Shown here: piece by piece, positions 1 to 4,494 of the stretch | Numbering within the stretch: the first letter of the stretch is position 1 | Layout of the letters: each line of letters opens with the position of its first letter | The notes under the pieces: generated by a model | What the model saw: the letters and a program-made list of their open reading frames with translations, nothing else | What the model was told of the DNA's origin: nothing | The model's database searches: none | Program-made: the position numbers and the translations under genes | Assembly (NCBI GenBank): GCA_902766265.1 | Contig: CACXCY010000184.1 | Location: forward strand, 1 to 5,995 | DNA from: an uncultured Bacteroidota bacterium | GTDB taxonomy: Bacteria; Bacteroidota; Bacteroidia; Bacteroidales; P3 | Length of the DNA stretch: 5,995 nt | Direction of reading: 5' to 3'

Positions 1-1400
1 AGCACATCGGTGCCTATGAGGTGACTATGAACGACGGTCGCAGAATCACCTTCCTCGACACTCCTGGTCACGAGGCCTTCACCGCTATGCGTGCCCGTGG
101 TGCCAAGGTGACAGACATCGCCATTATTGTCATCGCTGCCGACGACAAGATTATGCCCCAGACTATTGAGGCCATCAACCATGCACAGGCCGCTGGCGTC
201 CCCATCGTCTTTGCCATCAATAAAATCGACAAACCCGGTGCCGACCCCGACCGTATCAAGACTGAACTGTCGCAGATGAACCTCCTTGTCGAGGAATGGG
301 GCGGCAAATACCAGAGCCAGGACATCAGTGCCAAGAAGGGCGTCAACGTGGATCTGCTGCTTGAGAAGGTGCTTCTTGAAGCCGAAATGCTAGACCTCAA
401 AGGCAATCCCAACAAACGCGCCAAAGGCACTGTGCTGGAATGCTCACTCGACAAAGGACGCGGATATGTTGCCAAGCTGCTTGTCGAGGACGGTACCATC
501 CGTCAGGGAGACCCCATCGTGGCCGGTCCCATCCCTGGTCGTGTCAAAGCCATGTACAACGAGCGTAACCAGATAGTGAAAGAGGCCGGACCTTCACAAC
601 CCGTGTTGCTTCTCGGTCTCACCGGCGCTTGCCAGGCAGGCGACACCTTCAACGTGATGGAGAACGAAAAGGAGGCCAAGGACATCGCCTCCAAACGTCA
701 GCAGCTGGCGCGCGAACAAGGACTTCGCACCACCACACGCGTCAGTCTTGATGAGATTGGCCGTCGTCGTGCTTTGGGCGACTTCCACGAAATCAAACTC
801 ATCGTCAAGGGTGATGTGGACGGCTCGGTAGAGGCATTGTCCGACTCCCTGATCAAACTCTCTACCGAGGAAATTCAGGTCAACATCATCCACAAAGCTG
901 TGGGACAGATTACCGAAGGCGACATCCTGCTGGCCGAGGCCTCTAACGCCATCATCATCGGATTCCAAGTGCGCCCCTCCGTACAGGCCCGCAAAAATGC
1001 CGAAGAACACAACATCGAGATACGTCTCTATTCTATTATTTACGACGCCATCAACGAACTTCATGACGCCATGGAGGGTATGCTGGCACCCGACACACAA
1101 GAAAAGATTGCAGCCAACCTCGAAATCCGCGAGACCTTCAAAATTTCCAAAGTGGGTACCATCGCCGGCTGCATGTGTCTGGACGGCAAAATCAACCGCA
1201 GCCACAACGTACGCGTCATCCGTGACGGTATTGTGGTCTATACTGGCAAACTGGCCTCCCTCAAGCGTTTCAAAGACGATGTCAAAGAGGTGGTCGCAGG
1301 ACAGGACTGCGGCTTGAACATCGAGAACTTTAACGACATCAAGGTCGGCGACATCGTAGAGGCATACGAAATCATAGAAGTCAAACGAACACTGAAATAA
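1..1400 (+). CDS. infB: Translation initiation factor IF-2, C-terminal part (5' end outside window)
   Basis: IF-2 is the GTPase that brings initiator fMet-tRNA to the 30S subunit and promotes 50S joining in the cytoplasm. The reading frame is open from the left edge (first full codon at position 3) to TAA at 1398-1400, giving 465 residues; the first apparent GTG/ATG codons (21, 27) are internal. Visible in order: the G3 motif DTPGH (fragment residues 19-23, with the catalytic-type His), G4 NKID (73-76), G5 SAK (109-111), the beta-barrel domain II from about residue 140, the IF-2 domain 3 around 260 (FHEIKLIVKGDVDGSVEA), and the fMet-tRNA-binding C2 domain from about 380, with LKRFKDDVKEV and the typical end VEAYEIIEVKRTL. 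The G1 P-loop, G2 and the long N-terminal region lie upstream of the window, so roughly half the protein is missing here. The C-terminus is intact and shows no frameshift. tRNA-Arg follows 21 bp later and may be co-transcribed. Confidence 0.98.
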   Translation, partial: HIGAYEVTMNDGRRITFLDTPGHEAFTAMRARGAKVTDIAIIVIAADDKIMPQTIEAINHAQAAGVPIVFAINKIDKPGADPDRIKTELSQMNLLVEEWGGKYQSQDISAKKGVNVDLLLEKVLLEAEMLDLKGNPNKRAKGTVLECSLDKGRGYVAKLLVEDGTIRQGDPIVAGPIPGRVKAMYNERNQIVKEAGPSQPVLLLGLTGACQAGDTFNVMENEKEAKDIASKRQQLAREQGLRTTTRVSLDEIGRRRALGDFHEIKLIVKGDVDGSVEALSDSLIKLSTEEIQVNIIHKAVGQITEGDILLAEASNAIIIGFQVRPSVQARKNAEEHNIEIRLYSIIYDAINELHDAMEGMLAPDTQEKIAANLEIRETFKISKVGTIAGCMCLDGKINRSHNVRVIRDGIVVYTGKLASLKRFKDDVKEVVAGQDCGLNIENFNDIKVGDIVEAYEIIEVKRTLK

Positions 1401-1421
1401 CGTCGGCCCATGTCGACAACA

Positions 1422-1496
1422 GCCCCCTTAGTTCAACGGATAGAATAGAGGTTTCCTAAACCTTTGATGAGGGTTCGATTCCCCCAGGGGGTACCA
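1422..1496 (+). tRNA. tRNA-Arg (anticodon CCU), CCA encoded
   Basis: A full cloverleaf can be folded. The acceptor stem is 1422-1428 with 1486-1492 (first pair G.U, then six Watson-Crick pairs). The D stem is 1431-1434/1443-1446, the anticodon stem 1448-1452/1460-1464, and the T stem 1469-1473/1481-1485 with loop TTCGATT. The anticodon loop TTCCTAA places CCT at 1455-1457, which reads the AGG arginine codon. The discriminator is A1493 and the CCA end is encoded at 1494-1496. The variable loop is 4 nt. The second T-stem pair is an A.C mismatch (1470 with 1484), and there are terminal G.U pairs in the acceptor, D and anticodon stems. The gene lies 21 bp after infB, on the same strand, with no obvious promoter in that gap, so read-through from infB is plausible. 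A terminator follows directly. Confidence 0.95.
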
Positions 1497-1524
1497 AGCG
1501 GCGGTATTGCTACCGCCGCTTTTG
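1497..1524 (+). terminator. Intrinsic terminator after tRNA-Arg (and probably infB)
   Basis: A perfect 10-bp GC-rich stem (1497-1506 with 1511-1520; arms AGCGGCGGTA / TACCGCCGCT) closes a TTGC tetraloop and is followed by TTTGTTGTT. It begins at the base right after the encoded CCA of tRNA-Arg. This is a textbook rho-independent terminator and probably ends both the tRNA transcript and any infB read-through. Confidence 0.92.
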
Positions 1525-1573
1525 TTGTTCCACACAAATGACGGAACCCTGCGACCAGCCATTGGAAATAACG

Positions 1574-1623
1574 AAACAGAAATCGCTCTCTTTTCTCTGT
1601 CGAAAAGGAGCGATTTCTATGTT
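1574..1623. terminator. Long imperfect hairpin between convergent tRNA genes, possible terminator of the tRNA-Val transcript
   Basis: An 11-bp perfect outer stem (AGAAATCGCTC at 1578-1588 with GAGCGATTTCT at 1608-1618) continues, after a single bulged T at 1589, into a 6-bp inner stem (CTTTTC 1590-1595 with GAAAAG 1602-1607) around a 6-nt loop. AAC/GTT outside (1575-1577 with 1621-1623) can add three pairs across a 2-nt bulge. It lies about 35 bp past the 3' end of the minus-strand tRNA-Val. Read on the minus strand it is followed by the modest T-rich tract GTTTCGTTATTT, so a terminator for that gene is the likeliest role. The T tract is weak and tRNA-Arg already has its own terminator, so the function is inferred; a small structured RNA or repeat remnant is an alternative. 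Confidence 0.55.
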
Positions 1624-1652
1624 ACTCTGTAAAAAAACTATTTACGGATTCG

Positions 1653-1727
1653 TGATCTGTAACAGATTTGAACTGTTGACCTCTTGCCTGTCAAGCAAGC
1701 GCTCTAAACCAACTGAGCTAACAGATC
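1653..1727 (-). tRNA. tRNA-Val (anticodon GAC), CCA not encoded
   Basis: Read on the minus strand, the cloverleaf is complete with Watson-Crick stems. The acceptor is GATCTGT/ACAGATC (plus-strand 1721-1727 and 1654-1660). The D arm is GCTC/GAGC with the A-box sequence TAGCTCAGTTGG. The anticodon stem is CTTGC/GCAAG around loop TTGACAG, and the T arm is AACAG/CTGTT with loop TTCAAAT. The anticodon is GAC (plus-strand 1690-1692), reading GUC/GUU valine codons. The discriminator is A (T1653 on plus) and the next three genomic bases are CGA, so the CCA end must be added enzymatically. The gene converges on tRNA-Arg and has its own promoter at 1785-1815. Confidence 0.94.
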
Positions 1728-1784
1728 TCTTATCTTCTTGCATGAGAGATTAATCTGACGTTATCACCTCTCAAAAAGACGATG

Positions 1785-1815
1785 CAAAGATACGGACATT
1801 TTTCGAATTGGCAAA
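1785..1815 (-). promoter_or_regulatory. Bacteroidetes-type promoter for tRNA-Val
   Basis: On the minus strand TTTG (plus 1812-1815) lies exactly 19 bp from TATCTTTG (plus 1785-1792). This matches the Bacteroides primary-sigma consensus TTTG-N19-TAnnTTTG at every specified base. Transcription would start near 1779, leaving a leader of about 50 nt before the tRNA-Val 5' end at 1727. The elements sit upstream of rsgA, pointing away from it. Confidence 0.8.
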
Positions 1816-1832
1816 GAAAATCTCTCTTTTTG
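1802..1832 (+). promoter_or_regulatory. Weak candidate promoter for rsgA
   Basis: TTCG (1802-1805), a 19-bp gap and TCTTTTTG (1825-1832) resemble the TTTG / TAnnTTTG promoter pattern with one mismatch in each element. It is the best plus-strand match I see in the spacer before rsgA and would give a leader of about 70 nt to the ATG at 1910. It overlaps the minus-strand tRNA-Val promoter. The region is T-rich, so a chance match is quite possible. Confidence 0.3.
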
Positions 1833-1909
1833 CTCATTTTTTCATTTTCGGACGACATCCTTGCCACCAACAGACACACGAAAAAAACACCAACAGCGTT
1901 ATTGTCGAT

Positions 1910-2854
1910 ATGAGAGGGCTTGTGATACGCACTACGGGTAGCTGGTACAAAATACTGCCGGAAGATGGCGGCGCTGTGGTGGACTGCCGGCTGAGGGGTC
2001 AGTATCGTTTGAGGGGAAACCGGCAAACGAATCCCGTGGCGGTAGGCGATATAGTGAACTACACATTGATGGCTGACGGCACAGGGGTAATCGACGATGT
2101 GTGCGACCGCAAGAACTACATTGTGCGCAAAGCCACCAAATTGTCGAAACAGACACACGTCATAGCCGCCAACATCGACCGTCTCTTTGTAGTGGCCACC
2201 CTGGGATTCCCCCGAACATCGACAGGATTTATCGACCGTCTGCTGGTCACAGCCGAGGCCTATCATATTCCCGCTGCCGTGGTATTCAACAAGGTTGACC
2301 TATACGGAGAGCAGGGCAGCGAGTTGTGGGAGCTTCACAACGAGGTAAAGTCACTTTATGTAGGGGCTGGATACCCCGTCTACGAAGTGTCGGCCCTGAC
2401 GGGGGTGGGCATAAACCAGCTGCTCCAAGAACTGCAAGGGAGGATATCGCTCTTTACGGGACATTCGGGAGTGGGGAAATCGGCTCTGCTCAACGCCATA
2501 CAACCCCAACTGGAACTAAAGGTTGGTGAGGTAAGCGAATGGTCACTCAAAGGCAAACACACCACTACGTTTGCCGAGCTGTTCCCTTTGGGCAAACAAC
2601 CATCGGCTACCGATGGATTTATCATCGACACCCCAGGCATCAAGGAGTTCGGCATGGTGGACATCAAAAAACAGGAGCTTTCCCACTTCTTTCCTGAAAT
2701 GCGCGACCGACTGCACGACTGCCACTTTGCCAACTGCACACACCTGCACGAACCGCAATGTGCCGTAAGAGATGCCGTCGAGCGGGGTGAGATAGCATCC
2801 GAACGCTACCATAATTATTTGAATATTCTGGAAGATCTCCAGTCAGAAAGCTAA
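1910..2854 (+). CDS. rsgA: Ribosome small-subunit maturation GTPase RsgA (YjeQ/YloQ family)
   Basis: RsgA is a cytoplasmic, ribosome-stimulated GTPase that checks late 30S assembly around the decoding centre. The 314-residue product has the family's circularly permuted GTPase order: an N-terminal OB-fold (about 1-85), then G4 NKVD (127-130), G5 SAL (161-163), G1 P-loop GHSGVGKS (184-191), the G2-type HTTT (217-220) and G3 DTPG (240-243). The C-terminal zinc site C-x4-C-x-H-x5-C (Cys271, Cys276, His278, Cys284) is intact, and the length is normal. The frame is open upstream to a TTG at 1808, which would add 34 residues. I chose ATG 1910 because the protein then begins with MRGLVIRTTGSWY, as expected for the OB-fold, the extra residues look unlike the family, and the stretch carries the tRNA-Val promoter. 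It lies among translation genes and converges on the Gate-protein gene. Confidence 0.95.
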   Translation: MRGLVIRTTGSWYKILPEDGGAVVDCRLRGQYRLRGNRQTNPVAVGDIVNYTLMADGTGVIDDVCDRKNYIVRKATKLSKQTHVIAANIDRLFVVATLGFPRTSTGFIDRLLVTAEAYHIPAAVVFNKVDLYGEQGSELWELHNEVKSLYVGAGYPVYEVSALTGVGINQLLQELQGRISLFTGHSGVGKSALLNAIQPQLELKVGEVSEWSLKGKHTTTFAELFPLGKQPSATDGFIIDTPGIKEFGMVDIKKQELSHFFPEMRDRLHDCHFANCTHLHEPQCAVRDAVERGEIASERYHNYLNILEDLQSES

Positions 2855-2909
2855 CCTGCTACGTCCGGGGGCGACAATCGCACAGCCGTACAGAGAATAC
2901 TCTTCAACG
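2855..2909. other. Short convergent spacer, no clear terminator
   Basis: These 55 bp separate the stop codons of rsgA (plus) and the Gate-domain gene (minus). The only fold I see is a weak 4-bp AGAG-AATA-CTCT hairpin near 2892-2903 with no proper T tract. No convincing intrinsic terminator is visible for either gene, so termination may be factor-dependent or may occur inside the opposing gene. Confidence 0.5.
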
Positions 2910-3896
2910 CTACTCCAAAACCGGTTGTTTCGGGTGGACGGTTATCCATTTCTCCATCTTTTCGTCACTCCAGCGACGCGTAAGACGGATAAACAACCAC
3001 GTCATGAAGAAAGCGAAGATGGTTCGTAACACGATGATGCCGCTCCAATGTCCACCCATAGCCACCATCAACATGGTGTCCTCAATCAAACTGTGGTAGA
3101 TAGCCATCAGGAATAGAGAGTATGCCACATCACGCTGACGCACATCGGGACGCTTGGATTCTTCTATGATAAGTGCACCTCCATAGGCCAAACCGAGGGT
3201 GAGCCCAATGAGAGTAGTAGGGATGATACATTCGTTCATGCCGATAAGGCGCACGGCCGGACGTATCCATTGGGTGAATTTATCCATAACGCCTGTGCGC
3301 TTCAACACCTCAAGGAAAGCGATGAGCAACAAAATAACAGCAGCAATAACCACATATTTCTTGACCTCACCCCAAGCCCACAGCCACAATGACGCTTGAC
3401 CTGCCATAGGGGCCACAATCAGACGTGCTGGTTCTTGCAACCATCCTGTAAGAAGATAGAAATACTTGAGAAACAAACCCATCAGCACCGCCATCACCAG
3501 ACGTAACAGCACCATAGGGATGATGCGGAATCCCGCCTTGTAGGTCACAGCCACCTCCACCAGAAAATTGTGTGCCACCAATATGGCAGCGAAGACAATG
3601 GTAACCTGCGCAGTGGTAAGCGGCACAGCCGTCTCTATGGAGAAGAAGGTGAGCAACCCGCTATATACGTTACCGAACACAGCACTGGCCAGCACCAAAC
3701 TCATTTCCCCAGGGAGCCCCAGCAAGCGCATCATGGGGTCGAAAAAGACAGCCACATATTCTATCCACCCTGTCATCTGCAGCACCTTCACGATGATGCT
3801 GACCGGTACAAGAATCTTGAACAGGGTGATGCAAGTGCGCTTCCAGGAAGCGAATATGGTCGACCAAAAATCTTTCATCCTTTGAGGTCGGAGCAT
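2910..3896 (-). CDS. Integral membrane protein with two Gate (nucleoside-recognition-type) domains
   Basis: A 328-residue, strongly hydrophobic protein with roughly eight membrane segments, of the type annotated as nucleoside recognition domain / spore maturation SpmA-SpmB-like (Pfam Gate). The sequence contains two related halves. DPMMRLLGLPGE (residues 53-64) followed by AHNFLVEV (108-115) matches RPAVRLIGMNEC (212-223) followed by YHSLIEDT (267-274), each set in helices. The family is named after nucleoside transporters, but no substrate is established for these stand-alone proteins, so transport or gating is inference. The minus-strand ATG (3894-3896) is one base after the TAA of the DUF2147 gene (TAAGATG), indicating an operon with coupled translation. 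A second ATG seven codons in, preceded by CAAAGG, is a possible alternative start. The gene ends with TAG at 2910-2912. Confidence 0.85.
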   Translation of the reverse strand: MLRPQRMKDFWSTIFASWKRTCITLFKILVPVSIIVKVLQMTGWIEYVAVFFDPMMRLLGLPGEMSLVLASAVFGNVYSGLLTFFSIETAVPLTTAQVTIVFAAILVAHNFLVEVAVTYKAGFRIIPMVLLRLVMAVLMGLFLKYFYLLTGWLQEPARLIVAPMAGQASLWLWAWGEVKKYVVIAAVILLLIAFLEVLKRTGVMDKFTQWIRPAVRLIGMNECIIPTTLIGLTLGLAYGGALIIEESKRPDVRQRDVAYSLFLMAIYHSLIEDTMLMVAMGGHWSGIIVLRTIFAFFMTWLFIRLTRRWSDEKMEKWITVHPKQPVLE

Positions 3897-3897
3897 C

Positions 3898-4359
3898 TTA
3901 TCTCAGCCGCTTCCACGTGCCGTTGATACCCAGCGCTGGCTTCCCCTTATAGTAGCGGGCCGACAGATCGCTACCATTCTTGGCCAGAGAGAACTTGATG
4001 TTGAATTTTTTGCCGCTATAGGGGTCATACAGAGTACCCCCAACCCATTCGCCATCTTCGTATTTCAACCCCCAACACATGATAATCTCCTCAGGTTTGC
4101 GTGAGCGCAGCTTGGGGTCGGGATTCTTCTCGTCGGTACGGGGCGAACCGTCCTTGTTGGTGGCACGATTCACCCATACGACCTGACCTTTGAAAGTGCC
4201 GTCAGCACATTGCGTGATTTTCACATTCGCCGCATCGTCATTGAAAGGAGACGGCACCCGGTAGGTGCCGAGAATCTTGCTGCCGTCACTTTGTGCTATT
4301 GCCACCGTTGCACAGAGCATCAACAAAGGGAGCAACAAGGTCTTGATTCTTTTTGCCAT
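3898..4359 (-). CDS. Secreted DUF2147 family protein
   Basis: A 153-residue protein with a clear Sec signal peptide: MAKRIK, then a hydrophobic core LLLPLLMLCATVAIA, and a likely signal peptidase I cut after Ala22 (AIA-Q). The mature part of about 130 residues has the DUF2147 pattern: KILGTYRVP near residue 28, a DG-FKG-V-W strand pair (53-62), NPDPKLRSRKPEE (79-91), GLKYEDGEWVGGTLYDPYSG (97-116), and a C-terminal NGTWKRL. The family is widespread in Gram-negative bacteria, usually exported and predicted to be beta-rich, with no established biochemical function. Location is inferred to be the periplasm; there is no lipobox cysteine at the cleavage site. It is the first gene of a two-gene operon with the Gate-domain membrane protein, which suggests a joint envelope role. 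A candidate promoter lies at 4419-4449. Confidence 0.88.
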   Translation of the reverse strand: MAKRIKTLLLPLLMLCATVAIAQSDGSKILGTYRVPSPFNDDAANVKITQCADGTFKGQVVWVNRATNKDGSPRTDEKNPDPKLRSRKPEEIIMCWGLKYEDGEWVGGTLYDPYSGKKFNIKFSLAKNGSDLSARYYKGKPALGINGTWKRLR

Positions 4360-4378
4360 AAAACGAATTATTATTGCT

Positions 4379-4410
4379 CCAATATCGTGTAAATTGGGAT
4401 ATTATTACAC
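4379..4410. repeat. Cluster of overlapping short inverted repeats in the divergent spacer
   Basis: Three interleaved inverted repeats are packed in 32 bp: CCAAT/ATTGG (4379-4383 and 4393-4397), AATATC/GATATT (4381-4386 and 4398-4403) and GTGTAA/TTACAC (4387-4392 and 4405-4410). They lie in the predicted 5' leader of the DUF2147 operon. They could bind a regulator or form alternative RNA folds, but the region is AT-rich and short repeats are expected by chance. Confidence 0.35.
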
Positions 4411-4414
4411 TCTC

Positions 4415-4445
4415 GCTGCGAATTTAATTTTTTTTAGTACTTTTG
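4415..4445 (+). promoter_or_regulatory. Candidate promoter for the AgcS-type symporter gene
   Basis: TACTTTTG at 4438-4445 is a perfect match to the Bacteroidetes -7 element TAnnTTTG. The -33 position 19 bp upstream holds GCTG (4415-4418), a partial match to TTTG. Transcription would start near 4452, leaving about 43 nt before the ATG at 4495. The element sits inside a T-rich stretch, but its placement is right for this gene. Confidence 0.6.
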
Positions 4446-4449
4446 CAAC
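4419..4449 (-). promoter_or_regulatory. Candidate promoter for the DUF2147-Gate operon
   Basis: On the minus strand GTTG (plus 4446-4449), a 19-bp gap and TAAATTCG (plus 4419-4426) fit the Bacteroidetes TTTG / TAnnTTTG pattern with one mismatch in each element and ideal spacing. The start point would be near 4412, about 52 nt before the ATG at 4359. The gap contains a run of eight A. It overlaps the plus-strand candidate promoter. Confidence 0.45.
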
Positions 4450-4461
4450 TGCATTCCTGCC

Positions 4462-4490
4462 GGACATTAGTTGTCCCGCCACAATATTGT
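4462..4490 (+). promoter_or_regulatory. Small hairpin plus palindrome in the symporter leader
   Basis: In the predicted 43-nt leader a 5-bp stem (GGACA 4462-4466 with TGTCC 4472-4476, loop TTAGT) is followed by the perfect 10-bp palindrome ACAATATTGT at 4481-4490, which ends 4 bp before the start codon. This could modulate initiation or be an operator half. The evidence is symmetry only. Confidence 0.3.
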
Positions 4491-4494
4491 TTTT

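Noticed and set aside
594..1205. A 203-codon minus-strand ORF inside infB
   Set aside because: It is antisense to highly conserved IF-2 sequence and is a shadow of that codon usage.
1631..1637. Run of seven A on plus (T7 on minus) as the terminator tract of tRNA-Val
   Set aside because: No stable hairpin precedes it on the minus strand; only a 3-bp ACG/CGT fold lies between the tRNA and the run. It could still contribute to termination.
1683..1699. tRNA-Asp (anticodon GTC) on the plus strand
   Set aside because: CTTGC-CTGTCAA-GCAAG mimics an Asp anticodon arm, but the A-box, the TTCAAAT T-loop, the variable region and the acceptor stem fit only the minus strand, giving Val(GAC).
1538..1753. 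A 71-codon plus-strand ORF
   Set aside because: It runs through the long hairpin and the whole tRNA-Val gene on the opposite strand, and its product has no recognisable features.
1730..2266. A 178-codon minus-strand ORF across the rsgA 5' region
   Set aside because: It is antisense to rsgA and covers the tRNA-Val promoter; the product resembles no family I know.
3568..3926. Two overlapping plus-strand ORFs (105 and 118 codons) opposite the Gate-domain gene
   Set aside because: Both are antisense to a clear membrane-protein gene, and their composition is that of frame shadows.
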